This document shows, in pieces, positions 1 to 7,560 of a DNA stretch of 39,347 bases. The notes beneath the pieces were generated by a model. That model saw only the letters and a program-made list of their open reading frames with translations. It made no database searches and had not been told where the DNA came from. The DNA is taken from contig NZ_CXOO01000032.1 of NCBI RefSeq assembly GCF_001269385.1, forward strand, positions 1 to 39,347, in the 5' to 3' direction. The position numbers were made by a program, and so were the translations under genes. The DNA comes from Limnohabitans sp. DM1 (GTDB taxonomy: Bacteria > Pseudomonadota > Gammaproteobacteria > Burkholderiales > Burkholderiaceae_C). How positions within the stretch are numbered: the first letter of the stretch is position 1; each line of letters starts with the position of its first letter.

Positions 1-2
1 GC

Positions 3-401
3 AAGAGTGGCTTTGCGGTGCTGGCCAAAGTGCCCAACAAGTCTGCTGATTTGGTGGGTCGGGCCATTGAAGCCAAACTCAAGCCCCTGATCTCACGGGT
101 GAAGACTTTGACGGTGGACAACGGCAAGGAGTTTGCGGATCACCAGGCCATCGATCAGACCCTTGGCATCCAGACCTACTTTGCCGATCCGTATTGCAGT
201 TGGCAGCGCGGCAGCAACGAGAACTTCAATGGTTTGCTGCGCCAATACATTCCCAAGAAGCGGCGCATGGAAACTGTCACCGATGAGGAGTTGACTATGA
301 TTGAAAACAGATTGAATCACCGCCCCAGAAAGCGGCTGGGATTCAAGACACCCCACGAGGTGTTTCACGCCTCGTTAAACCGTGTTGCACCTCGTACTTG
401 A
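3..401 (+). CDS. IS30-family transposase, C-terminal part (cut by window edge)
   Basis: This is the C-terminal portion of a DDE transposase of the IS30 family. The reading frame is open from base 3, so the true start lies left of the window. Visible hallmarks are the VDNGKEF segment carrying the second catalytic Asp, the DPYCSWQRGSNENFNG block carrying the catalytic Glu, and the closing RPRKRLGFKTPHEVF motif, all characteristic of IS30 transposases. The enzyme would cut and join the ends of its own element. The stop is only 15 bases from the stop of the convergent regulator gene, so the IS end sits right against that gene. The family call is firm; whether the element is intact cannot be seen. 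Confidence 0.93.
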   Translation, partial: KSGFAVLAKVPNKSADLVGRAIEAKLKPLISRVKTLTVDNGKEFADHQAIDQTLGIQTYFADPYCSWQRGSNENFNGLLRQYIPKKRRMETVTDEELTMIENRLNHRPRKRLGFKTPHEVFHASLNRVAPRT

Positions 402-411
402 ATCCGCCATA
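384..411. repeat. Probable right end / inverted repeat of the IS30 element
   Basis: IS30 elements usually end within a few tens of bases of the transposase stop, and the terminal inverted repeat often overlaps the last codons. The stretch around the stop here (GTTGCACC..ACTTGAATCCGCC) fits that position. The matching left end is outside the window, so the exact boundary and target duplication cannot be fixed. Confidence 0.35.
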
Positions 412-415
412 CAAA

Positions 416-1921
416 TCAGGAAAGACATTGGTACAACTTGGAGCGTGATACGCCCAGCAATTTAGCCGCTGCAAACTTATTGCCCCCGGTGGATTGCAAG
501 GCCGCCGCCACGGCCATGCGCTCCAACGCCTGGACCTGCTGAGACAAAGGCGCCAGCAGCTGTTGCGTCCCGGCGTCCTGATTTGGCGTCACCAACGCCG
601 GACTGTGCGCAGGTGCGATCTGACTCAGCCCCGATTCGCGCAGCACCCCTTCCACCTCGGGGGCATCGAGCACGCCGGTGTCGTTGCGCAGCAGCAGCTG
701 CTCAATCACATTGCGCAGTTCACGCACATTGCCGCGCCAGTGCTGGGCGGACAGCAAGGCCATGGCTTGCGCACTGAATTCGGGTTGCGGCAAATCACTG
801 CGCAGCGACAACTCTTCGGCCAGCACCTCGACCAAGGCAGGGATATCGCTGGCCCGATCACGCAAGGGCGGCACCCGCAAAGGCAGCACATTCAGTCGGT
901 AATAAAGGTCTTCGCGAAAGCGCCCTTCATGCACCAGCCTGGCCAGGTCACGCGATGTGGCGGCGATCACCCGTGCATCAAAGGGCAGCAAGCGGTTGGA
1001 GCCCAGCGGCTCGATCTCGCCTTCCTGCAAGGCGCGCAGCAGTTTGGCTTGAAGGCCCAGCGGCATGTCACCAATTTCGTCCAGAAACAAGGTACCCCCA
1101 TCGGCCAGTCTGAACTTGCCCTCGCGTCCTTTGCGGTCTGCGCCCGTGTAGGCGCCCGGTGCCACGCCAAAAAATTCCGCTTCCAGCAAAGTCTCCGGCA
1201 CGGCGGCAATGTTCACGCTGATCAGCGGCCCTTTAGCACGCGGCGACGAGGCATGGACGGCGTGGGCCAGCAACTCCTTGCCGGTGCCTGTTTCACCCAA
1301 GAGCAGCACCGGGCTGCTGGACTGGGCCGCCCTGCGCGCCTGGCGCTTGAGGTCGACCACTAACGCACTGACCCCGATGAAACTGGCGAAACTGTGACGT
1401 GCCTGACGAGACCCGGTGCCTGCACGCCGCTGCACCGCCAGGGCATCACGGGCCTCATCCAGTTCACGCTGCAACAAGGAAAACTTGGCCAGAAAGGGTT
1501 GCAAATTGGACTGGGGCTGATCAAACAACACCACGCCCAGGGCGCCAATCACCTGCCCGGCCTCGTCACGCAAGGGGAAACGACTCACCACAAAGGTCCC
1601 CGCCTTGTTGGTCAACAGGTCAATCAGGATGGGCTTGCCGGTCTCCAGCACCTTTTCCATTTGGGTGTTTTGCACCACTGCAGACACAGGCTGCCCCACA
1701 AATTCCTGCTCACTGGCAAAACCCAAAGCGGGTAAAAAACGGCGGTACTGGTCATTGATCCACGCCACGCATCCTGTGCGGTCGACCAGGAGCATGCCCT
1801 CACTGGCATGGGCAAACACATCAAAAAGTGATTTGGCGGCCAAGGTCAAAATGCTTGGTGCATCTTTGGGCAAATTCCCCACTGGGCTCTCCGTCGGTTC
1901 TGTCTTGATGGCCCCAAGCAT
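416..1921 (-). CDS. Sigma-54-dependent activator (PAS, AAA+, Fis-type HTH)
   Basis: A bacterial enhancer-binding protein of about 501 residues that uses ATP to open sigma-54 promoters. Domain order is an N-terminal PAS-like sensor (first ~140 residues), a linker, the AAA+ domain with Walker A GETGTGKE, a GAYTGA loop (the usual GAFTGA with Tyr for Phe), Walker B LFLDEIGD, the WRGNVRELRN segment, and a C-terminal Fis-like helix-turn-helix (AAAKLLGVSRSKLYQ). The ATG at 1921 is chosen because the longer frame to 1993 runs into a REP-like repeat. The protein ends a few residues after the recognition helix, slightly short for this family, and its stop lies next to the IS30 end. The signal sensed and the target promoter are unknown, and no sigma-54 promoter was found nearby. 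Confidence 0.9.
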   Translation of the reverse strand: MLGAIKTEPTESPVGNLPKDAPSILTLAAKSLFDVFAHASEGMLLVDRTGCVAWINDQYRRFLPALGFASEQEFVGQPVSAVVQNTQMEKVLETGKPILIDLLTNKAGTFVVSRFPLRDEAGQVIGALGVVLFDQPQSNLQPFLAKFSLLQRELDEARDALAVQRRAGTGSRQARHSFASFIGVSALVVDLKRQARRAAQSSSPVLLLGETGTGKELLAHAVHASSPRAKGPLISVNIAAVPETLLEAEFFGVAPGAYTGADRKGREGKFRLADGGTLFLDEIGDMPLGLQAKLLRALQEGEIEPLGSNRLLPFDARVIAATSRDLARLVHEGRFREDLYYRLNVLPLRVPPLRDRASDIPALVEVLAEELSLRSDLPQPEFSAQAMALLSAQHWRGNVRELRNVIEQLLLRNDTGVLDAPEVEGVLRESGLSQIAPAHSPALVTPNQDAGTQQLLAPLSQQVQALERMAVAAALQSTGGNKFAAAKLLGVSRSKLYQCLS

Positions 1922-1972
1922 ATAGATTCGGCCCGATGAAGTCTGAGCCGTGTGTTGCCCGTTGGGAGGATT

Positions 1973-2048
1973 TTGTGGGAGCTTGCCAGCCAAGCAAAAA
2001 GCCTGTGGTCCACAAGCATCTGATCGCCAGCAGGGCTAGCTCCCACAA
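1973..2048. repeat. Inverted pair of REP-like palindromes
   Basis: TTGTGGGAGCT at 1973-1983 is matched perfectly by its reverse complement at 2038-2048. Each arm is followed inward by its own small hairpin (GCTTG..CAAGC on the left, GCTAGC..GCTGGC on the right). A GTGGGAGC head followed by a short imperfect palindrome is the pattern of REP elements known in Pseudomonas and relatives, and two in opposite orientation form a BIME-like unit. It sits between the binding-protein gene and the sigma-54 regulator, where it could end transcription or stabilise the upstream mRNA. Confidence 0.65.
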
Positions 2049-2057
2049 GGTGCAAGA

Positions 2058-2081
2058 TTGAAGTCACCCTGCAGACTTCAA
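2058..2081. terminator. 8-bp inverted repeat after the binding-protein gene
   Basis: TTGAAGTC (2058-2065) and GACTTCAA (2074-2081) are perfect complements around an 8-base loop. The hairpin lies about 95 bases downstream of the minus-strand stop at 2177. There is no clear T-run, so it is a weak terminator candidate and could instead be an operator for the neighbouring regulator. Confidence 0.3.
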
Positions 2082-2176
2082 AGGGCCGGATCAATACCAA
2101 GGCAGCCGCTTGTGACACCACCGAAATGCGCCTGACATGCCCAACGTGACCACGCCCGTCGCAAGCGATCAGGAAA

Positions 2177-3004
2177 TCAGTTGTTTTGCTGGTGGCTGAC
2201 GCGGGGACGACTCACGTCGTAACCAAACCATTTTTCTGAAATCTTGCGAAATGACCCATCCTTGAGCATGGCCTGAATCGCCGCAGAAATACGGCCTTGC
2301 AATTCGCGGTTGCCCTTGCGCACCGCCAGACCGGCCGCCATAGGCGCGGCAAATGGTGCGGCCAAGCGCAAAGGCAGGCGATCGCGCTCGATGAAGTAGT
2401 CGGCAATCAGGCTCTCTTCCAACACCGCATCGAGCTTTTTGCGGGCCAGATCGGCCAAGGCGTCTTCAATGCGGGGATAGGCCACCACAGCCTTGCCAAT
2501 GGCCTGGCGGGACTGCTCCTCTACACCGGTATTGGCCAAGACACCCAGTTTCTTGCCCACCAGATCGTCCAGGCTCAAGAAGTCGCGTTCATCGTCTTCT
2601 TGCTGAATGCACACGAGCTGGATGGACGCATACGAAGGCCTGACCACATCGAACTCGCGCCGGTTTTCCGGCGTGGCCAACAGCTGATGCCCGATCCACG
2701 CGATTTGGCCCGACTGGATTTTTTTCTTCAAAGAGGCCATGCCGTCGGCTTCGGCCACAAACGCCACGCCCATGATTTCGCACAGCCGCGCCATCACATC
2801 CAGATCGAAACCTTTGTGCACGCCATCCTTGTCCTTGAAACTGAAGGGCGGGTAGTGGTTGAGAAAACCGATTTTCAAAGCGTCAATGGTTTGTGCCTGA
2901 CCCCAGGCTGGCACAGTTAAAGCACCGAACCCTGCCAAGGCATGGATCAGCCAGTCACGGCGTGTGGAATGCTTATCGGGCATGGCGTTCACTTCATCAA
3001 TCAT
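2177..3004 (-). CDS. Periplasmic solute-binding protein, family 3 type
   Basis: About 275 residues of the amino-acid-type (SBP_bac_3) fold. After the leader come the family-typical LKIGFLNHYPPFSFKD strand-turn and GFDLDVMARLCEIMG helix, then GKKLGVLANTGVEEQ and a C-terminal segment ending FRKISEKWFG. The leader contains TRRDWLIHALAGFGALTVPAWGQA, which looks like a twin-arginine export signal. The ATG at 3004 is preferred over 3037 and 2983 because GAGGGGG lies 6 bases upstream. The start overlaps the end of the upstream lipoprotein gene, so the two are probably co-translated. No permease or ATPase gene is adjacent, so it may feed a distant transporter or serve as a ligand sensor. The ligand is unknown. 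Confidence 0.85.
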   Translation of the reverse strand: MIDEVNAMPDKHSTRRDWLIHALAGFGALTVPAWGQAQTIDALKIGFLNHYPPFSFKDKDGVHKGFDLDVMARLCEIMGVAFVAEADGMASLKKKIQSGQIAWIGHQLLATPENRREFDVVRPSYASIQLVCIQQEDDERDFLSLDDLVGKKLGVLANTGVEEQSRQAIGKAVVAYPRIEDALADLARKKLDAVLEESLIADYFIERDRLPLRLAAPFAAPMAAGLAVRKGNRELQGRISAAIQAMLKDGSFRKISEKWFGYDVSRPRVSHQQNN

Positions 3005-3380
3005 GAAACGCCCCCTCAAAGCAGTGGCGTAACTCATGCCCCAGATAGTTGTAGCCTGTGGACATGGGCGTCACGATGGTGCACTCCTGACGGCGCACAT
3101 TCCAGAATGCACAAGCCATGGGGCGCGAGGTCGGCGTGATCGGCACCCCTGTGATGCGTGAGCAATATTCAAAACCATCATGACGAGGTAAATATTTGAC
3201 CTTTGGCTCTGCAATCGTGCGTTTCGCTGCGGGCATGGGTGAAAACCTGACCTGATCAACCTTTGGTGGCGTCAAAGTGACCGTTTCACAACCCAACAGG
3301 AAAACGGCCACCCCTACCGAAAAAAACCAGCGTTTGTACACCCCGAACCGCGACCGCCAATGGCATGTTTGAGAGCCCAT
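2997..3380 (-). CDS. Small lipoprotein with four-Cys module and HExxH motif (protein B)
   Basis: No named family recognised. The 127-residue product has a lipobox LLGC (Cys31) after a hydrophobic segment, so it should be membrane-anchored. Its C-terminal half carries Cys73, Cys90, Cys100 and Cys120, with FEYC, ACAFW, CTIVT and LGHELRHC around them. HELRH (115-119) is a perfect HExxH zinc-protease signature, and His126 could be a third ligand, but the protein is very short for a protease. The gene begins in a TGATG overlap with the stop of gene A (3380) and runs 8 bases into the following binding-protein gene. Genes A and C (13176) share the same cysteine spacing. Export and relatedness are seen directly; zinc binding or proteolysis is inference. 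Confidence 0.8.
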   Translation of the reverse strand: MGSQTCHWRSRFGVYKRWFFSVGVAVFLLGCETVTLTPPKVDQVRFSPMPAAKRTIAEPKVKYLPRHDGFEYCSRITGVPITPTSRPMACAFWNVRRQECTIVTPMSTGYNYLGHELRHCFEGAFHD

Positions 3381-3763
3381 CACTTGCCCTCCATGCACAG
3401 TAAGAGCAAGTGCCCCAATTGCGAATGCGTCGTGGATGGACGCGTGACCAGCGTACAGCGCGAAGTGGCAATTTGCCAGTAAACACAGCCTTCCGGCCTG
3501 CTTGCAAATCCATCTTTGGTTGGAGCCTGTTGGCAATATGTTTCCGCCTGGGTGTGAACGATCCAGCTGACCGTGGGCAAGTTGATCATGCGCTTGCTCG
3601 GATCGGGTGCGTTGAACAATCTGAAATCGAGCAATGGATCAGCATGCGTCGGCAAGCTCAACAGTGAGGACAAACACAAGACCGCCACGCAAAAACATCT
3701 TCTCCACGAAATTGCATCCGCAGTGGGTGAAATCGAACGCCATGGGTTGAGTGTCGACGTCAT
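3380..3763 (-). CDS. Small exported four-Cys protein, degenerate paralogue of B (protein A)
   Basis: No named family recognised. The 127-residue protein has a typical signal peptide (hydrophobic 23-37, likely cleavage after THA at residue 41). The mature part holds Cys77, Cys93, Cys103 and Cys123 in the contexts ETYC, GCVYW, CTLVT and LGHLLLLC. Spacing between cysteines (16, 10, 20) is almost the same as in gene B (17, 10, 20), but the HExxH of B is replaced by HLLLL, so a metal-dependent activity is not expected. It is the first gene of the A-B-binding-protein operon and its stop overlaps the start of B. A tandem duplication followed by divergence is the simplest origin. Confidence 0.78.
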   Translation of the reverse strand: MTSTLNPWRSISPTADAISWRRCFCVAVLCLSSLLSLPTHADPLLDFRLFNAPDPSKRMINLPTVSWIVHTQAETYCQQAPTKDGFASRPEGCVYWQIATSRCTLVTRPSTTHSQLGHLLLLCMEGK

Positions 3764-3934
3764 ATCTCAATTGCCTATCGGGGGGTTCATGAAATCTGTG
3801 ATCGCCCATCAGCTTCACAGCAAGCACACATCTTAATGAATAAAAAAATAATTTTCATTTTCTAAAAATATAAAAACAAATAAATTAAAAAATTTAACCC
3901 ATCTTTTCATTTCAAGTACTGGCTTTTGAAGATT
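3764..3934. promoter_or_regulatory. AT-rich gap upstream of the A-B operon
   Basis: This 171-base gap separates the stop of the CHASE2 kinase from gene A. Bases 3836-3915 are extremely AT-rich in a GC-rich neighbourhood, which suits a promoter reading leftward into A. No convincing -35/-10 pair or terminator hairpin could be fixed by eye. Confidence 0.35.
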
Positions 3935-6208
3935 TCAAAGTTCCACGCGTGCAGCATCAATCTTGGGCAGCATCAAATGGACAAGCGCCCACTGACCGGG
4001 TGGTTTATCGACATCAAATTGAATTCGTCCATGGTGTTTACCCACCACCGTCCGAACGAAATCCATGCCCAAACCAAAGCCTTGTTGGGCGACATTCTCA
4101 ACTTCTTGCCCGCGATCTGCGACCCGATTTCGGATACGACAGTGAACCCACGAAACGCCATGGATGCTGTTGTCGACCTCATCGTGTGCCAACTTGATTT
4201 CGAGCGTACTGCCCGGCGCACCATACCGAACGGCGTTGACGAGCAAGTTGACCAACATGCGCGTGAACAAACGCTGATCCACCAATATGAATTGGGGCGC
4301 ATGATCAAACTCCTGCTCTATCTGGATTCGTCGGTTTGCAGCCAAATCCTTGATCTGAAAAATAGCCTCATCCATCAAGTCGTCAATCAATACTTCACTG
4401 AGTTTGTACTTGGGCGCCTGGGCTTTGATGGACAAAATGAAGTCATCCATCATGTTCAGCAACTGCTCAGCATGACGACGTTTTTTGAAAGCACTGCTTT
4501 CAGGATCGTCAAATGCCACAGGATCTTGCCGACATAGGGACAAAATTGAAGCAATGGGCGTACGCATGTCATGCGACAACAATTGCAAAGTCCGATCACG
4601 CTGGTTTTGGAAATGACGTATTTCGGTGATGTCCACCAGGGACAGAATCCACAGGTACTTCTCGTCAGATTGAGAGACGCGAATGACATTAAAAATATGG
4701 TAGTGCAAACTGGCCTGGTTATCCAAAGCGCTGACGTAATGGTCCTTGCCTACCAATGATTGCAAACCATCTGCCGATGACAAGCCCAAATAGGCCAAAA
4801 AAGGCCCCACATTGGCTGAGACCCTGATCAATCCGGCAGGCACAAGGCTGGCCATTTTGGGATTGGCATTGAGAATGTCCTCGTTTTCATCCACTGAAAG
4901 CATGGCATTGGGCGCATCTTTGACGATAGTTGCCAAAAACTGCACGCGCTCATTCATCATCCCCAAAGCGCGATCCAGCAAACGTGAGTACTGCAAGACG
5001 GTGTCGCTGGTGAAATGTTGAAGCCGCAAGCCTTTGGTCAGGCTCCTGCGCTGCCTCCTGAACTGCTCCAGCAAAGCCGCTCTTTCGCCCATGAAGCTGA
5101 CAATCATCTCCATGCGGCGCCAGGCCCATGCGGGTTTGACCAACGCAATAGCGACGAGACAGGGTCCTGGGTCAAACCAAACACTCCATGTCACGAGCAT
5201 CAAAAAACTCACCGCCAGTGCGCAAAAGATCACAAAAAGAGTGACCAACAATTCCGCCAGCGGACTGAGGACCAAAAGCGCGATCAAGACTGACAAGAGT
5301 GCCCAAATACTCAAAGCGATGTGGGTCGGCAAACTGACATAAGAAATCAAATCTCCTCGCAACACGTCGTTGAGTACATTGGCATGCAACTCGACGCCCG
5401 GCATTCCTGAGGCTTGGCGACCGGCATAAATGGTCGGGTAGTGATCTCCCAAGCTCGGTGCGGTAGAGCCAATCAAGACATATTTATCTTTGAGAACATG
5501 CACCGGAAAATGCTCAGAGAGCACATCAGCCAAGGAGACTGTCGGAAAACCTATCGCTGGGTTGACCATATTGAAGCGGCGATAACTGGCCTGTTCACTG
5601 CCCCCCTGAGGAGAAAGCCCGGACATGACCAAGGCCAGGTGCGGTGTCATCGCCTCGGTCAAATGAATGCCACGCAAAAAACCATCGGACTCAAAAGCAA
5701 TATTGATATGCCCAAGACCCGTTGCCGCACTGGCCAACACATCCCTGGGTTTTTTGATGGTGTAACCCATGTCATCCAAAGGGGTCTCCACCGCCAAAAA
5801 AGTGCGGTGCCTCTTCATTTGCTCGGCCAAATCCACATCGGAACGGGTAGCATCATGAAACAAAATATCAAAGCCTATGGCTTTGGGGCGGTTATCGGTA
5901 TCCGCCAGTTTTTTCAGCAAGTTGACATAGACAGAGCGGGAAACAGGCCAAGCACCCAGGCGATCCAGTGAGAAATCATCAATGGCGATGATCACAATAT
6001 CACTCGAGGGCTCCGGTGCCCGTAAACGATGCAAGCGATCGTAGATCACATTGCCAAAAGACGTACCCCATTGCCACCAAAGACTACAGGCCAACAACAC
6101 CAAGGCTGCAATCGAAAAAACTATCCATTCACCGTAAAAACGTTTTTCATCCGCTGAGAGCTCACGCTTGAAGATGCGTCCGTACAAAGACCTGAACAAG
6201 ACATGCAT
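3935..6208 (-). CDS. CHASE2-domain membrane sensor histidine kinase
   Basis: About 757 residues. An N-terminal transmembrane helix (~25-48) is followed by a large extracytoplasmic CHASE2 sensor with family-typical DRLHRLRAP, IVIIAIDD and KAIGFDILF blocks and VLIGSTAPSLGD. Three closely spaced helices (~300-375), a PAS-like segment (~430-535), the dimerisation domain with LLSHDMRTP (His is the phosphate acceptor) and a C-terminal ATPase domain with NLLVNAVRYG and GFGLGMDFV follow. The G1 box normally reading DxGxG is DRGQE here. ATG 6208 overlaps the TGA of the FecR/LysM gene by one base (TGATG); a TTG one codon earlier is less likely. It probably phosphorylates the response regulator encoded first in this operon. 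Confidence 0.92.
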   Translation of the reverse strand: MHVLFRSLYGRIFKRELSADEKRFYGEWIVFSIAALVLLACSLWWQWGTSFGNVIYDRLHRLRAPEPSSDIVIIAIDDFSLDRLGAWPVSRSVYVNLLKKLADTDNRPKAIGFDILFHDATRSDVDLAEQMKRHRTFLAVETPLDDMGYTIKKPRDVLASAATGLGHINIAFESDGFLRGIHLTEAMTPHLALVMSGLSPQGGSEQASYRRFNMVNPAIGFPTVSLADVLSEHFPVHVLKDKYVLIGSTAPSLGDHYPTIYAGRQASGMPGVELHANVLNDVLRGDLISYVSLPTHIALSIWALLSVLIALLVLSPLAELLVTLFVIFCALAVSFLMLVTWSVWFDPGPCLVAIALVKPAWAWRRMEMIVSFMGERAALLEQFRRQRRSLTKGLRLQHFTSDTVLQYSRLLDRALGMMNERVQFLATIVKDAPNAMLSVDENEDILNANPKMASLVPAGLIRVSANVGPFLAYLGLSSADGLQSLVGKDHYVSALDNQASLHYHIFNVIRVSQSDEKYLWILSLVDITEIRHFQNQRDRTLQLLSHDMRTPIASILSLCRQDPVAFDDPESSAFKKRRHAEQLLNMMDDFILSIKAQAPKYKLSEVLIDDLMDEAIFQIKDLAANRRIQIEQEFDHAPQFILVDQRLFTRMLVNLLVNAVRYGAPGSTLEIKLAHDEVDNSIHGVSWVHCRIRNRVADRGQEVENVAQQGFGLGMDFVRTVVGKHHGRIQFDVDKPPGQWALVHLMLPKIDAARVEL

Positions 6209-7560
6209 CAATCGTTTCCAGGAAGAGCAATCAACTGAAACTGCCCGCTCATTTTGGAATTCAGGGATTCAGTCACAACGTACTCGACACGCCATTTATA
6301 GACGCCCGGTTGCACACCTCGGAACACGGCTTGATCATTGACACTGACATCTATAGGTGCGTTCAGCAACACCTTACTCCCTCCATCAGCGTCAAGGTGC
6401 TCTAAGTACAAAAAAGGTTTACCCAATCCGGATAAGTCAAATTGCACATTGCAGCGCCAATTTTTGCCACGGTTATACCCTCGGCAAATGGCTATATCTG
6501 CGGTCGAGCCGTACAAACCAGTTTCAGAAATGGCCGCCACTTGATAAAAAACAGCCTTGTTGCCCAGATCGGCAACAACCACTTCGGGCTTGAGCAATTT
6601 GATCTCGTTTTGAGCCAGTGAAAAACCAGCATCCTGGGCTTTGATCAGGGAGAGTTTGTGGGTTTTAGGATCGACATCAAACTCAAGCAACACATCCTGC
6701 ACAGCCAGCGCACTCGGCACCAATTCGGTTTTTTTGAATGCGGGTGCTCTGGGTAGATTCTCAAGGGGCAGGGATTTTCCAGTCGACAAAACAGGCACAC
6801 CCTGATTGGCCGAGGCCCGTTTTTCACCCAGTTCCTCATGGCCTTTGGCGCCGACCTCGCCTGTGGCGACTTCCACTTGGCTTTGTCGGTCAACTGCATC
6901 AAACCCAACCCTGAACTGGGTGCCACGAACGCCTGCCACCGAGGTGGGGGTTTTCACTCGAAATGGGGCATCCCCATCCAATCGCTTGCGAGGCACATCC
7001 ACAGAGATGCGGCCTTCCAGCAGTTCGATTTGAATTTCAGGAGAAGACTCTAGGACATTCACCCGCAAGGTTTTCAACTGAATGACCGCACCAGACAAGA
7101 GATTCACCGTGGAAGCATCTTCCAGCGTGATGGCAAATTGGCAGCTCGGAGGAACTTTGAGGACCGCCCCTTCCGACAAAGACATGCCCGCACGGACAGT
7201 TACTGGCTCGCTCCCCCCCAACAAGGTCACGCCCGAACAATTGAGCCGACTCACGGTCGCATTGGAGGGCCTGAACTTGATGCGGTCGCGGGGAAGCTTG
7301 ATCACCTTGCCAACCTGGACTTTGTTGGGATTGCCTAATTGGTTGAGTTTGCTCACCAGCGACAAGCCATCATTGCCATTGATAAATTGTGCCACCAAAG
7401 CACTCAAAGTGTCACCCGGCTTGATTGTGTAGTGAATAAAACGTTCATCACTGAGAACCACCTGCGAAAACGCAGGCCCCGGCAGCGACAGCGACAGCAG
7501 GCACAATCCGTACGCGAGCAATCCCCATATCGCAGATGCACTCCTTGAACAAATAGTCAC
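6208..7560 (-). CDS. Exported LysM + FecR domain protein
   Basis: A 450-residue protein with a signal peptide (GLLAYGLCLLSLSLPGPAFSQ), a LysM peptidoglycan-binding repeat (~43-90, HYTIKPGDTLSALVAQF to VQVGKVIKLP), then a FecR-type beta domain (~115-240; LEDASTVNLLSGAVIQL, VKTPTSVAGVRGTQFRVG). The C-terminal ~180 residues form an unassigned region probably made of beta domains. In FecR itself the domain signals across the envelope to a sigma factor; here the partner is more likely the CHASE2 kinase encoded next. The start is GTG at 7560 within a GTGA overlap with the response-regulator stop. LysM suggests anchoring to the cell wall, so the protein could report on the envelope. Confidence 0.88.
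   Translation of the reverse strand: MTICSRSASAIWGLLAYGLCLLSLSLPGPAFSQVVLSDERFIHYTIKPGDTLSALVAQFINGNDGLSLVSKLNQLGNPNKVQVGKVIKLPRDRIKFRPSNATVSRLNCSGVTLLGGSEPVTVRAGMSLSEGAVLKVPPSCQFAITLEDASTVNLLSGAVIQLKTLRVNVLESSPEIQIELLEGRISVDVPRKRLDGDAPFRVKTPTSVAGVRGTQFRVGFDAVDRQSQVEVATGEVGAKGHEELGEKRASANQGVPVLSTGKSLPLENLPRAPAFKKTELVPSALAVQDVLLEFDVDPKTHKLSLIKAQDAGFSLAQNEIKLLKPEVVVADLGNKAVFYQVAAISETGLYGSTADIAICRGYNRGKNWRCNVQFDLSGLGKPFLYLEHLDADGGSKVLLNAPIDVSVNDQAVFRGVQPGVYKWRVEYVVTESLNSKMSGQFQLIALPGND

Noticed and set aside
2900..2925. TGGCAC-containing stretch as a sigma-54 promoter
   Set aside because: The -12 GC element is not at the required distance and the site is inside the binding-protein leader sequence.
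3836..3915. AT-rich block considered as a replication origin or att site
   Set aside because: No DnaA boxes, iterons or flanking direct repeats were seen; a promoter region is enough to explain it.
3926..4537. Plus-strand open frame opposite the CHASE2 kinase end
   Set aside because: Lies over the ATPase domain of a clear kinase and has no recognisable features.
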